Part shown: piece by piece, positions 1 to 8,262 of the stretch
How the letters are laid out: the number at the start of each line of letters is the position of its first letter
Position numbering within the stretch: position 1 is the first letter of the stretch
DNA from: Sphingomonas jinjuensis
Lineage (GTDB): Bacteria; Pseudomonadota; Alphaproteobacteria; Sphingomonadales; Sphingomonadaceae
Reading direction: 5' to 3'
Assembly: GCF_014197105.1 (NCBI RefSeq)
Contig: NZ_JACIEV010000009.1
Location: 153,631-217,630, forward strand
DNA: 64,000 nucleotides
Made by a program: the position numbers and the translations under genes
Notes under the pieces: model-generated
The model's input: only the letters and a program-made list of their open reading frames with translations
What the model was told of the DNA's origin: nothing
The model's database searches: none

Positions 1-1270
1 GGCCGATCTCGGGCAGCGAGCGGGTCGTCAGCCGCTTGGCGAGATACATCGCGATCTGCCGCGGCCGCGCCACCGCGCGCGCACGGCGCGCCGAGATCAG
101 GTCGAGCGGCTTCAGGTCAAAGTGATTGCTCACCAGCTTCTGGATTTCGTCGATCGTCACCCGGCGCTGGCCGCCGCGCAGCACGTCACCGAGCGTTGCG
201 GTCGCGAAATCGAGATCGATCGCGTCGCCGGTCAGCTGCGCATAGGCGACCACGCGGTTCAGCGCGCCCTCCAGCTCGCGGATGTTGGTGTGGATCCGCG
301 CCGCCAGCAGGTCGAGCACCTCGCCCGGCACCGACACGCCGTCCATCTCGGCCAGCTTCTTCTCCAGGATCGCGCGGCGCAGCGTCAGGTCGGGCGCCTT
401 GATGTCGGCGACGAGGCCGATCGCCATCCGCCCGACGATCCGCGCCTCGACCCCGTCGAGCGCCTGCGGGCATCGATCGGCGGAGATCACCAGCCGCTTA
501 CCCGCGCTCATGATCTCGTTGACGGTGTGGAAGAATTCTTCCTGCGTCGCGTCCTTGCCGGCGATGAACTGAAGGTCGTCAATCAGCAGCAGGTCGGCGC
601 CGCGCAACCGCTGCTTGAATGCGAAGGTGTCGCGGGCGCGCATCGCCGCGACGAATTCGAACATGAAGCGCTCGGCCGACATGCACAGCACGCGCGACTC
701 GGGAAACTGCGCCAGCCACGCATGGCCGATCGCGTGCATCAGATGGGTCTTGCCCTGGCCTGTGCCCGAATGGAGGAATAGCGGCGAGAAGCGCGGGCTT
801 CCCGGCTCGGCGAGCGCCTTGGCGGCGTTGAACGCGACCCGGTTCGACGCGTCGACGACGAATCGCTCGAAGGTGAAGCGCGGGTCGAGCGCGGGCCGCT
901 CGGCGGCCGCCGCCACAGGAGCCGTCGCCACCGGCACCGCCACGGCGGCTACCGGCGCCTCGGCCGCCAGGACGGTCGGCTGCGGGCCGGGCGCACGCGT
1001 CTCGATCGTGACGCTGCGCACCTGCGGCAGGATCGCCCGGAATTCGAGCACCAGCCGGTCGGCATAATGGTTGCGGACCCAGTTGGTCATGAAGGCCGAC
1101 GGCAGCGCCAGGCGCACCGTATCGGCCTCGTCACCCGCCACCAGCTCCATCGGCTTCAGCCATTGGTCGAACAAGCGGGTGCCGGCCGATTCGCGCAGAT
1201 TGGCGCGCACCCGGGCCCACGCCCGTTCCTGCTCGCTGCCACCTGCCGTCACTGCCTGCCATCCCGCCAC
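1..1270 (-). CDS. dnaA: Chromosomal replication initiator DnaA (C-terminus cut by window edge)
   Basis: AAA+ initiator that binds DnaA boxes and opens the origin. The reverse strand reads an N-terminal DnaA domain (WARVRANLRESAGTRLFDQW), an Ala/Pro-rich linker, the FTFERFVVDASNRVAF entry to the ATPase, a P-loop (HSGTGQGKTHLMHAIGH), Walker B (LLLIDDLQFI), and the start of domain IV (ISARRARAVARPRQIAMYLAKRLT). The DNA-binding signature runs off the left edge. I place the start at the GTG at 1270 because GGAGAG lies 6 nt upstream. In-frame ATGs at 1300 and 1369 are alternatives with weaker ribosome binding sites. The first P-loop position is Ser rather than the usual Gly. The start is the only real uncertainty. 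Confidence 0.95.
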   Translation of the reverse strand, partial: MAGWQAVTAGGSEQERAWARVRANLRESAGTRLFDQWLKPMELVAGDEADTVRLALPSAFMTNWVRNHYADRLVLEFRAILPQVRSVTIETRAPGPQPTVLAAEAPVAAVAVPVATAPVAAAAERPALDPRFTFERFVVDASNRVAFNAAKALAEPGSPRFSPLFLHSGTGQGKTHLMHAIGHAWLAQFPESRVLCMSAERFMFEFVAAMRARDTFAFKQRLRGADLLLIDDLQFIAGKDATQEEFFHTVNEIMSAGKRLVISADRCPQALDGVEARIVGRMAIGLVADIKAPDLTLRRAILEKKLAEMDGVSVPGEVLDLLAARIHTNIRELEGALNRVVAYAQLTGDAIDLDFATATLGDVLRGGQRRVTIDEIQKLVSNHFDLKPLDLISARRARAVARPRQIAMYLAKRLTTRSLPEIG

Positions 1271-1420
1271 GCAAATCTCTCCCGTTCCCGGAAGCGACAT
1301 GGCGTCGCTGCCGGGTGCCCATTGCCAGACAGAATAGTCCCCCCATCCGGCGATCGCCGGTCGGTACATCCGCCCCGATGTCAGTGACCGGACGGATGAA
1401 CACCGCCGCGGTAGAAGGGG

Positions 1421-1448
1421 ATTATGAACCCTGACCCGAGTCGATCAA
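1421..1448 (-). promoter_or_regulatory. Putative dnaA promoter containing a GANTC site
   Basis: On the reverse strand TTGATC (1448-1443) is followed, 16 nt later, by CATAAT (1426-1421), a reasonable sigma-70-like pair. A GACTC sequence (1438-1442), a CcrM-type GANTC methylation site, lies in the spacer. Transcription would start near 1414 and leave a leader of about 140 nt before the GTG start. This was found by eye only. Confidence 0.4.
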
Positions 1449-1513
1449 GTCCGCCTCCGGTCACATCCCTGAAATAAACGGGATTGACTCGGTTCTAGCC
1501 GCGGAAACGCGTC

Positions 1514-1552
1514 GGAAAAAATGATAAGCCATTGATATTACATCATTTTTCC
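1514..1552. repeat. AT-rich inverted repeat between dnaA and rpsT
   Basis: GGAAAAAATGAT (1514-1525) and ATCATTTTTCC (1542-1552) form arms of about 11 bp around a 16-nt AT-rich centre. This is the most AT-rich stretch in a GC-rich neighbourhood. It could be a bidirectional terminator-like stem, a protein-binding site or an unwinding element. No canonical DnaA box is seen inside it. Confidence 0.6.
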
Positions 1553-1647
1553 AAGCTGGTTCGACCCGTTCCGGTGGATCGGCAACGGCGAATCGCGACG
1601 AATCCTAGGCTTCACTTTTCGTTCCACCCGCCCTGCATGCAGACGTG

Positions 1648-1680
1648 AAAAAGCCCGCCGAACCAATGGTCCGGCGGGCT
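1648..1680 (-). terminator. Intrinsic terminator of rpsT
   Basis: On the reverse strand a 9-bp stem (AGCCCGCCG paired with CGGCGGGCT) with an 11-nt loop is followed directly by a T-run. It lies about 35 nt after the rpsT stop codon. Confidence 0.85.
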
Positions 1681-1713
1681 ATCGATCAGCCGCCCGTCAG
1701 GAGCGACGAAGCG

Positions 1714-1977
1714 TCAGGCCAGCGACGACACGCGCTTGGTGAGACGCGAGAACTTCCGGCTGGCGGTGTTCTTATGCATCACGCCTTTGGCAACGCCACG
1801 ATCCAGCTCCGGCTGCGCCTGGAGCAGAGCCGCACTCGCCGCTTCCTTGTCGCCCGCCGCCAGTGCCGCCTCGACCTTCTTCACGAAAGTACGGATACGG
1901 CCGACGCGCGCACCGTTGATTTCGGCGCGACGCAGATTGCGACGGATACGCTTCTTGGCTTGCGGCGTGTTCGCCAT
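1714..1977 (-). CDS. rpsT: 30S ribosomal protein S20
   Basis: Primary 16S rRNA-binding protein of the small subunit, 87 residues, the usual length. The start [17 protein letters not shown] and the basic helical remainder ([17 protein letters not shown]) are typical of S20. The ATG has a GAGGA ribosome binding site a few bases upstream. The gene sits between mutM and dnaA on the same strand, as in many alphaproteobacteria. A terminator follows it and a second terminator-like hairpin lies in its leader, so attenuation of expression is possible. Confidence 0.97.
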   Translation of the reverse strand: MANTPQAKKRIRRNLRRAEINGARVGRIRTFVKKVEAALAAGDKEAASAALLQAQPELDRGVAKGVMHKNTASRKFSRLTKRVSSLA

Positions 1978-2005
1978 TGCTGGTCCTCAAATCCGATGAA
2001 TAATG

Positions 2006-2037
2006 AAAAAGAGGCGCCGGGAAGCCCCGACGCTCTC
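2006..2037 (-). terminator. Terminator-like hairpin in the mutM-rpsT gap (possible rpsT attenuator)
   Basis: The reverse strand reads a stem of CGTCGGG against CCCGGCG with a GCTT loop, extended by GAG/CTC past a bulged A, and then TTTTT (2010-2006). It lies about 50 nt after the mutM stop and only 28 nt before the rpsT ATG. It can end mutM transcripts. Any promoter serving rpsT must lie upstream of it or overlap it, so it is also in a position to attenuate rpsT. Confidence 0.7.
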
Positions 2038-2048
2038 TCGAAGGGGCG

Positions 2049-2077
2049 CGCTTAGCGACCTCCCGCCCTTTGGTCAA
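2049..2077 (-). promoter_or_regulatory. Putative rpsT promoter
   Basis: The reverse strand has TTGACC (2077-2072), a 17-nt spacer and TAAGCG (2054-2049). The -35 match is good and the -10 match is poor. It lies just upstream of the terminator-like hairpin at 2006-2037. Confidence 0.3.
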
Positions 2078-2088
2078 CCGAAATGGCG

Positions 2089-2904
2089 TCAACCGCGCTG
2101 GCAACGCGGGCACCAGAAGGTGGAGCGGCCATTCTCCACCCGCCGCTTCACGACGCCCCCGCAATGGCAGGGCTCACCCTCGCGGCCATAGACCAGGAAC
2201 TGCTTTGAGAAGTAGCCGAGCTCGCCGTCGGGTCGCGCATAGTCGCGCAAGCTCGATCCCCCCGCCTCGATCGCCGCCAGCAGCACCTCGCGCACCGCAT
2301 CGGCCAGCCGGTCGAGCCGCGCCCTCGCGATCTGCCCGGCGGCACGCGACGGCGCGATCCGCGCCAGGTGAAGCGCCTCGCACACATAGATGTTGCCGAG
2401 ACCCGCGACGATTCGCTGGTCGAGCAGCATCGCCTTGATGGGCGCTGACCGCCCCTCCAGCGCGCCCGCCAGATAGGCGCCGGTAAAATTCGGTCCCAGC
2501 GGCTCGGGCCCCATCGCCGCGAACGGGGGATAGGCGTCGAGGTCGGCGGTCGGTACCAGATCGAGAAAGCCGAACCGCCGAGGGTCGTTAAGCACGACGC
2601 TGCGCCCGCCCGCCGTCTCGATCAGCAGATGATCGTGCGCCAGCGGCTCGCTGGGATCGACCCGCCACCGGCCCGACATGCCGAGGTGAAAGATCATCGT
2701 GTCGCCGCGATCGGTGTCGACCAGCCCGTATTTGGCCCGCCGCCCCAGCCCCGACACGCGCGCGCCCGTCATCCGCTGGCGCAGGTCGATCGGGATCGCC
2801 TTGCGCAGATCGGCGCGGCGCGGCTCGACCGTCACCAGCCGCTCGCCGTCAAGCACCGGCGCCAGGCCGCGGACGGTGGTTTCCACCTCGGGTAATTCAG
2901 GCAT
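2089..2904 (-). CDS. mutM: Formamidopyrimidine-DNA glycosylase (MutM/Fpg)
   Basis: Base-excision repair enzyme that removes 8-oxoguanine and formamidopyrimidines and cuts the abasic site. After Met removal the start PELPEVETTVRGL supplies the catalytic Pro and Glu. The beta-clamp Lys region, the FLGMSGR-like FHLGMSGRW motif and a C-terminal zinc finger (CHCGG then CPRCQRG) are all present. At 271 residues it is full length. It is divergent from ubiE across a palindromic repeat, and rpsT follows on the same strand. Confidence 0.97.
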   Translation of the reverse strand: MPELPEVETTVRGLAPVLDGERLVTVEPRRADLRKAIPIDLRQRMTGARVSGLGRRAKYGLVDTDRGDTMIFHLGMSGRWRVDPSEPLAHDHLLIETAGGRSVVLNDPRRFGFLDLVPTADLDAYPPFAAMGPEPLGPNFTGAYLAGALEGRSAPIKAMLLDQRIVAGLGNIYVCEALHLARIAPSRAAGQIARARLDRLADAVREVLLAAIEAGGSSLRDYARPDGELGYFSKQFLVYGREGEPCHCGGVVKRRVENGRSTFWCPRCQRG

Positions 2905-2967
2905 GATTTGCAGCTAGGTTGCGTTTGCCCCTGCCACAAGGCGCGGCTAGAGGATCGGCAACCAACC

Positions 2968-3066
2968 CCCGTTCGTGTCGAGCGAAGTCGAGACACACTG
3001 GCCGGTACCGCCGGACGGTAACGGGGTGCTCGAACAGGTCCCTCGACTTCGCTCGGGACGAACGGA
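2968..3066. repeat. Palindromic intergenic repeat, GTCGAGCGAAGTCGAG family
   Basis: Arms near 2968-2994 (around GTCGAGCGAAGTCGAGA) and 3038-3066 (around CCTCGACTTCGCTCGGG) are near-perfect inverse complements, separated by about 45 nt. The element fills most of the gap between divergent mutM and ubiE and probably lies in the ubiE leader. Confidence 0.8.
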
Positions 3067-3072
3067 TGTGAT

Positions 3073-3804
3073 GTGACCGATACCGTCTCCTTCGGCTACG
3101 AAGACGTCGCCCCCGCGGAAAAGACCGAGCGCGTCGGCGGCGTGTTCACCAGCGTCGCGCGCTCCTACGATCTCATGAACGATGCGATGTCGGGCGGCAT
3201 GCACCGGCTGTGGAAGGATCGCTTCGTGCGCCGGGTGAAGCCGCGCGAGGGCGAACAGATCCTCGACATGGCGGGCGGCACCGGCGACATCGCCTTTCGT
3301 CTTGCCGCGCATGGCGCCGCGGTGACGGTTGCCGACATCAATCCGGCGATGCTCGAGGTCGGGCTGGAACGCGCGGCCAAGCGCGGCATCGACGGGCTCG
3401 TCTGGACCGAGGCGAATGCGGAGGTGCTTACCTTCCCCGATCGCTATTTCGATGCCTACACGATCGCCTTCGGCATTCGGAACGTTACCGACATCCCCCA
3501 GGCGTTGCGCGAGGCGCATCGCGTCCTGCGCCGCGGCGGGCGGTTCTTCTGCCTCGAATTCTCGACGACGCTATGGCCGGGGTTCAAGGAAGTCTACGAC
3601 GCCTATTCGCACCGGCTGGTGCCCAAGCTGGGGCAACTGCTCGCGCAGGACGCCGACAGCTATCGCTACCTGATCGAATCGATCCGCCGCTTTCCCGACA
3701 TGCCGACCTTCGAAGCCATGATCCGCGACGCCGGCTTCGTGCAGACCCGCGTCGAACCGATGCTCGGCGGCCTGGTGGCGATCCATTCGGGGTGGAAGAT
3801 TTGA
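3073..3804 (+). CDS. ubiE: Ubiquinone/menaquinone C-methyltransferase UbiE
   Basis: SAM-dependent methyltransferase that makes the C-methylation step of ubiquinone. At 243 residues it has the family opening FGYEDVAPAEK, then VGGVFTSVARSYDLMNDAMS, the SAM-binding ILDMAGGTGDIAFRL, and the post-I motif NPAMLEVG. The C-terminal LGGLVAIHSGWKI is typical of UbiE. The start is GTG at 3073. ubiB follows 43 bp downstream, so the two form a quinone-biosynthesis operon. Confidence 0.96.
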   Translation: MTDTVSFGYEDVAPAEKTERVGGVFTSVARSYDLMNDAMSGGMHRLWKDRFVRRVKPREGEQILDMAGGTGDIAFRLAAHGAAVTVADINPAMLEVGLERAAKRGIDGLVWTEANAEVLTFPDRYFDAYTIAFGIRNVTDIPQALREAHRVLRRGGRFFCLEFSTTLWPGFKEVYDAYSHRLVPKLGQLLAQDADSYRYLIESIRRFPDMPTFEAMIRDAGFVQTRVEPMLGGLVAIHSGWKI

Positions 3805-3847
3805 GCGAAGCGCAACCGCTCCCCTCCCGCTTCCGGAAGCGGAGCCA

Positions 3848-5395
3848 TTGACCTCACCCCTCGTCCATAGCTGGCGCCTGTTCAAATGGGGTCGCACGCT
3901 CGCCCGGCATGGGGCGCTGCGGCCGATCGAGAACGACCCCAATGCGCCCAAGCGCATCCGTCGCTTTGCCCGGCTGCTGCGGATCGGCACCGGCGCGCCG
4001 ACGACGCCGCGCTTCGCCGATGCGTTCCAGGCGATCGGGCCCGCCGCGATCAAGCTCGGCCAGACGTTGGCGACCCGTCCCGACCTGGTCGGCGACGCTG
4101 CCGCGCACGACCTGCTGCGGCTGCAGGATCGCCTGCCCGCCGTGCCGTTCGCGACGATCTGCGCCGCGATCGAGGCGAGCTATGGCCGGCCCGTCACTCA
4201 GTTCTTTGCCAGCATCGAGGAAGATCCGGTCGGCGCCGCCTCGATCGCGCAGGTCCATCGCGCCGTGACGACCGATGGCCGCCAGGTCGCGATCAAGGTC
4301 CTGCGCCCCGGCGTCGAGGAGGACTTCACCCGCGCGATCGACACCTATCAATGGGCCGCCGCACAACTCGAGGCGATGAGCGTCGAGGCGCGCCGCCTGC
4401 GCCCGCGCCTCACGATCGAGACCTTCAAGCGCTGGACCCAGCGCGAGCTGAACTTCCAGCGCGAGGCCGCCTCCGCGTCCGAACTGGCCGAGGCGATGAC
4501 CGCCGAGCCCGACTTCGCCGTCCCCGCGATCGATTGGCAGCGGTCGACGTCGAAGGTGCTGACGATCGAGTGGATCGACGGGATCAAGCTGTCGAACCGC
4601 CAGGCGCTGGTCACCGCAGGATACGACCTTCCCCACCTCGCGCGCACGCTCGTCCACGCTTTCCTGCGCCAGGCGATCGCCGACGGCTTCTTCCATGCCG
4701 ACATGCACCAGGGCAATCTGTTCGCCCTGCCCGGCGCCAACGGCCGGGGGCGGATCGCCGCGATCGACTTCGGCATCATGGGTCGGATCGACCGGCGCGC
4801 GCGCGTGTGGCTGGCGGAAATCCTCTATGGCCTCATCACCGGCAATTATCGCCGCGTCGCCGAGATCCATTTCGAGGCGGGCTATGTCCCCGCCCACCAT
4901 AACGTCGCCGAATTCGCGACTGCGCTGCGGGCGGTGGGCGAGCCGATGCGCGGGTTGCCGGTAAAGGACATGTCGATCGGCATGATGCTCGACGGGCTGT
5001 TCTCGATCACCCGTGATTTCGACATGGTCACCCAGCCGCACCTGCTGCTGCTGCAAAAGACGATGGTGATGGTCGAGGGCGTCGCGACCAGCCTCGATCC
5101 CGAAATCAATCTGTGGGACACCGCCGCCCCCTTCGTGCGCGAGTGGATCCGCACCGAGCTGGGGCCGGAGGCCTATGTCGCCGATCGCCTGATCACCGAC
5201 CTGCGCACCTTCGCCAACCTGCCCGACCTGATCCGCCGGATCGAGGCGCGCTACCCGGCCCCCGGCGGCGAGCCCCCCGCCCCGCCGCTTCGCGAGATCG
5301 AGGTGGTGCAATTGGGCGGCGGCTGGCGCTACGCCGCGACCGCGCTGACGGCGGCGGTGGTGGGTAGCGGGGCGATGTGGTTCATTCTGCGGTGA
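3848..5395 (+). CDS. ubiB: Ubiquinone biosynthesis atypical kinase UbiB (ABC1/ADCK family)
   Basis: Membrane-associated atypical kinase/ATPase needed for ubiquinone synthesis. The protein has 515 residues. The family KxGQ motif (AAIKLGQTLATRPDLVG), the nucleotide-binding Lys (QVAIKVLRPGV), HADMHQGNLF and the DFG-type IDFGIMGRID are visible, and a hydrophobic segment ends the protein (AALTAAVVGSGAMWFI region). The start is TTG at 3848 with GGAG 4 nt upstream. A perfect 16-bp palindrome (3827-3842) just before the start overlaps the ribosome binding site. Confidence 0.93.
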   Translation: MTSPLVHSWRLFKWGRTLARHGALRPIENDPNAPKRIRRFARLLRIGTGAPTTPRFADAFQAIGPAAIKLGQTLATRPDLVGDAAAHDLLRLQDRLPAVPFATICAAIEASYGRPVTQFFASIEEDPVGAASIAQVHRAVTTDGRQVAIKVLRPGVEEDFTRAIDTYQWAAAQLEAMSVEARRLRPRLTIETFKRWTQRELNFQREAASASELAEAMTAEPDFAVPAIDWQRSTSKVLTIEWIDGIKLSNRQALVTAGYDLPHLARTLVHAFLRQAIADGFFHADMHQGNLFALPGANGRGRIAAIDFGIMGRIDRRARVWLAEILYGLITGNYRRVAEIHFEAGYVPAHHNVAEFATALRAVGEPMRGLPVKDMSIGMMLDGLFSITRDFDMVTQPHLLLLQKTMVMVEGVATSLDPEINLWDTAAPFVREWIRTELGPEAYVADRLITDLRTFANLPDLIRRIEARYPAPGGEPPAPPLREIEVVQLGGGWRYAATALTAAVVGSGAMWFILR

Positions 5396-5407
5396 ACTTG
5401 CCGATCA

Positions 5408-5497
5408 CCCTCACCCTTCCGGCGCTTCGCGCCTCCTTCCCTCTCCCGCTGGGAGAGGGAAGGGGCCCGCTGCCGCAGGCAGTGGGAAGGGTGAGGG
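5408..5497. repeat. Composite palindromic repeat, CCCTCTCCC family
   Basis: An outer inverted repeat (5408-5420 with 5485-5497) encloses a perfect 13-bp hairpin, CCTTCCCTCTCCC (5435-5447) with GGGAGAGGGAAGG (5451-5463), and a small CTGCCGCAGGCAG-like stem. It lies directly after ubiB and could also act as a transcript-stabilising or terminating structure. Confidence 0.8.
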
Positions 5498-5516
5498 CGG
5501 CGGCACGATCGTCAGC

Positions 5517-6638
5517 ATGATCCGCCGCCCCCTGGCCCCCTGGTGGCTCGCCACCCCGTCGCGCTTCGCGGGCCTGACGCGCAACCATGCGCGCATCGCG
5601 CTGGCGCTCCTCGGCATGCTGCTCGCCGCGACGCTGATGGCCTATGCCACCCCCGGCCCGCCGCCGGTCAGCCACGATCCCGCCAACCGCGGCAACGATC
5701 AGGCGGATGTCGTCCTCTACGAGACGATCGTCGACAACCTCCGCCATGGCGGCGCCTATTATCTCGTCACCGCCGATGCGCTGCGGGCGGGAAATTATCC
5801 GCTTCGGCCCTTCGTCACCTTCCGCCTGCCGACGCTGGCGATGGTCCAGGCGGCGATCCCGCCGCGCGCGGTGGCGCTGATGCTGTATCTGCTCGTCGCC
5901 GCGGTCGCGCTGGCGTGGTGGCAGCGGCTCTCCCCCGCCTTCACCCGCGGGCCGCCGCGGCTCGTTGCGATGGCCCTGCTCGCCGGCGGCATGATGGCGT
6001 TCGTCCAGAGCGACCTTGCGCCCTTCCACGAGATTTGGGCGGGGCTGCTCATTGCCCTGTCGCTCGCGGTCCATCGCCCGGGCAGTTGGGTGAGCGCCGT
6101 CGCCTTCGGCCTGGCCGCCGCGCTGATCCGCGAGACCGCGGGGCTCTATCTGGCACTGATGTTCGCGCTTGCCTGGCTGTCCGGCGACCGGCGCGAGGCG
6201 ATCGGCTGGGGCGTCGCCGTCGCCGTCCTCGCCGCTGCGCTCGCGCTTCATGCCCATGCGGTAGGACAGGTCGTCCGCCCGCTCGATCCGTCGTCACCCG
6301 GCTGGTCGGGACTGCTCGGCTTCGGTTTCTTCGTGCGGACGATGACGATCTCGACCGCGCTCGGGATCGCCCCGCTGTGGCTCGCCGCGCCGCTGGTGGG
6401 GCTGACGCTCTTCGGCTGGGCGGCGTGGCGTAGCGAGCTGGCGCTGCGCGTCCTCGTCACGCTCAGTGCCTATGCCGCGGTGCTGGCGGTCTTCGGCCGC
6501 ACCGACACCTTCTACTGGGGGCTGCTCGTCGCCCCGACGCTGCTGGTCGGGCTGGCGTTTGCGCCCGACGGTCTTCGCGATCTCGTCACGGCGGCGATGG
6601 ACAGGCGACGGATCACGGTGACAAGGGTGGTGCGATGA
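5517..6638 (+). CDS. Predicted multi-pass membrane protein of unknown function
   Basis: 373 residues with roughly eight to nine hydrophobic segments, starting with one at about residues 26-46 (IALALLGMLLAATLMA). The first loop after it (HDPANRGNDQADVVLYETIV) is polar and is followed by YYLVTADALRAGNYPLRPFVTFRLP. That layout is reminiscent of GT-C glycosyltransferases, which carry a large first loop, but I see no decisive motif. It overlaps coaBC by 4 bp (ATGA), so it is translationally coupled to core metabolism genes. I do not assign a function. Confidence 0.8.
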   Translation: MIRRPLAPWWLATPSRFAGLTRNHARIALALLGMLLAATLMAYATPGPPPVSHDPANRGNDQADVVLYETIVDNLRHGGAYYLVTADALRAGNYPLRPFVTFRLPTLAMVQAAIPPRAVALMLYLLVAAVALAWWQRLSPAFTRGPPRLVAMALLAGGMMAFVQSDLAPFHEIWAGLLIALSLAVHRPGSWVSAVAFGLAAALIRETAGLYLALMFALAWLSGDRREAIGWGVAVAVLAAALALHAHAVGQVVRPLDPSSPGWSGLLGFGFFVRTMTISTALGIAPLWLAAPLVGLTLFGWAAWRSELALRVLVTLSAYAAVLAVFGRTDTFYWGLLVAPTLLVGLAFAPDGLRDLVTAAMDRRRITVTRVVR

Positions 6639-7819
6639 AGCGCATCCTACTGATCGTCGGCGGCGGCATCGCCGCGTACAAGGCGTGCGAGCTGATCCGC
6701 CTGCTGCGCAAGCGCGGCCACACCGTCCGCTGCGTGCTGACCGAGGGCGGCAGCCACTTCGTCACCGCGATGACGCTGGCGGCGCTCAGCGAGAATCAGG
6801 TCCACACGACGCTGTGGGACCTGAAGGACGAGGCCGAGATGGGCCACATCCAGCTCAGTCGAGGGGCGGACCTCGTCGTCGTCGCCCCCGCCACTGCCGA
6901 CCTGCTCGCCCGCATGGCGAACGGCCATGCCGACGATCTCGCGACGACGCTGCTGCTCGCCACCGACAAGCCCGTCCTCGCCGCGCCGGCGATGAACATG
7001 CGCATGTGGCTCCACCCCGCCACCCAGCGCAACGTGGCGCGGCTGCGCGCCGATGGCGTCACGGTCATGGCCCCGGACGAGGGCGCGATGGCCTGCGGCG
7101 AATATGGCCCCGGCCGCCTGCCCGAACCCGAGGCGATCGTGGCGGCGATAGAGGCGGCGCTGGCCCCTGCCGCCCGGACGCTCTCCGGCCGCCACATCCT
7201 CGTCACCGCCGGTCCGACGCATGAGCCGATCGACCCCGTCCGCTACATCGCCAATCGCTCGTCGGGGCGGCAGGGCTTCGCGATCGCCGCCGCGCTCGCC
7301 GATCTCGGCGCGCGCGTCAGCCTGATCGCCGGTCCTGTCGCGCTTCCCACCCCGGCGGGCGTCACCCGCATCGACGTCGAGAGCGCGCTCGACATGGCCG
7401 CCGCGGTCGACGCCGCGCTACCGGCCGATGCCGCGGTGATGGTCGCCGCCGTCGCCGACTGGCGGGTCGAGGCCGCGCCGCAGAAGGTGAAGAAGGGCGA
7501 CGCCCCGCCGGCGCTCCACCTCGTCGAAAACCCCGACATCCTCGCCACCCTCGCACGCGCCCCGAACCGCCCGCCCCTCGTCGTCGGCTTCGCGGCTGAA
7601 ACCGAACGCGTCGTCGATCACGCCGCCGCCAAGCGCCTGCGCAAGGGCGCCGACTGGATCGTCGCCAACGACGTCAGCCAGGACGTCTTCGGCAGCGACG
7701 GCAACGCCGTCCATCTCGTCACCGCGCAAGGCGCCGAGAGCTGGCCGCGGCTTCCGAAGGACGAGGTCGCACGCCGACTGGCGCAGCGCATCGCCGATGC
7801 GCTACAAGCGGCGCGATGA
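6635..7819 (+). CDS. coaBC: Bifunctional phosphopantothenoylcysteine decarboxylase/synthase CoaBC
   Basis: Catalyses two steps of coenzyme A synthesis. The N-terminal flavin-dependent decarboxylase half shows [14 protein letters not shown], the substrate-clamp PAMNMRMW, and [13 protein letters not shown] with its active Cys. The C-terminal synthase half begins at about residue 188 with [20 protein letters not shown] and [10 protein letters not shown]. At 394 residues it is full length. It overlaps the upstream membrane gene and the downstream dut by 4 bp each. Confidence 0.97.
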   Translation: MKRILLIVGGGIAAYKACELIRLLRKRGHTVRCVLTEGGSHFVTAMTLAALSENQVHTTLWDLKDEAEMGHIQLSRGADLVVVAPATADLLARMANGHADDLATTLLLATDKPVLAAPAMNMRMWLHPATQRNVARLRADGVTVMAPDEGAMACGEYGPGRLPEPEAIVAAIEAALAPAARTLSGRHILVTAGPTHEPIDPVRYIANRSSGRQGFAIAAALADLGARVSLIAGPVALPTPAGVTRIDVESALDMAAAVDAALPADAAVMVAAVADWRVEAAPQKVKKGDAPPALHLVENPDILATLARAPNRPPLVVGFAAETERVVDHAAAKRLRKGADWIVANDVSQDVFGSDGNAVHLVTAQGAESWPRLPKDEVARRLAQRIADALQAAR

Positions 7820-8262
7820 CCGCAGAGATAACGATCGCGATCAAGCGCTTGCCGAATGGTGAGGGCTTGCCTCTCCCCGCCTATGCCACCGCCGGCGCCG
7901 CGGGGATGGATATCGTCGCCGCCGAGGCGCTGACGCTCGAACCCGGCGCTCGCCACGCCGTCGCCACCGGCTTCGCCATCGCGATTCCCGAGGGTTACGA
8001 GGTCCAGGTTCGTCCACGCTCGGGGCTGGCGCTCAAGAACGGCATCACCTGCCTCAACACCCCCGGCACGATCGATTCGGACTATCGCGGCGAAGTGAAG
8101 GTGATCCTCGCCAACCTGTCGGTCGAGGGCTTCGCGATCGAGCGCGGGATGCGCATCGCCCAGCTCGTCCCCGCCCCGGTTCAGCGGGCCCGGCTCGACG
8201 AGGTCGACGCCCTCGACGACACCGATCGGGGGGCCGGCGGCTTCGGCTCGACCGGTCGGTGA
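7816..8262 (+). CDS. dut: dUTP diphosphatase
   Basis: Hydrolyses dUTP to dUMP and so keeps uracil out of DNA and supplies thymidylate synthase. This 148-residue trimeric-type dUTPase has all five motifs: [43 protein letters not shown], and the C-terminal glycine-rich [10 protein letters not shown]. It is coupled to coaBC by a 4-bp overlap, the same arrangement as in many bacteria. Confidence 0.97.
   Translation: MTAEITIAIKRLPNGEGLPLPAYATAGAAGMDIVAAEALTLEPGARHAVATGFAIAIPEGYEVQVRPRSGLALKNGITCLNTPGTIDSDYRGEVKVILANLSVEGFAIERGMRIAQLVPAPVQRARLDEVDALDDTDRGAGGFGSTGR

Larger units (their letters stand above)
1271..1713. other. Intergenic region between dnaA and rpsT
   Basis: This 443-bp gap has no credible gene. 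It holds the putative dnaA promoter, four GANTC sites (1438, 1486, 1590, 1600), the AT-rich inverted repeat and the rpsT terminator. No perfect TTATCCACA DnaA box was seen, so I do not call an origin here. Confidence 0.7.

Noticed and set aside
1271..1713. Replication origin next to dnaA
   Set aside because: No cluster of DnaA boxes was seen. In many alphaproteobacteria the origin is not at dnaA. The AT-rich repeat alone is not enough.
3854..5311. 485-residue minus-strand open frame
   Set aside because: It is antisense to ubiB, whose kinase motifs are intact. No motif of its own is seen.
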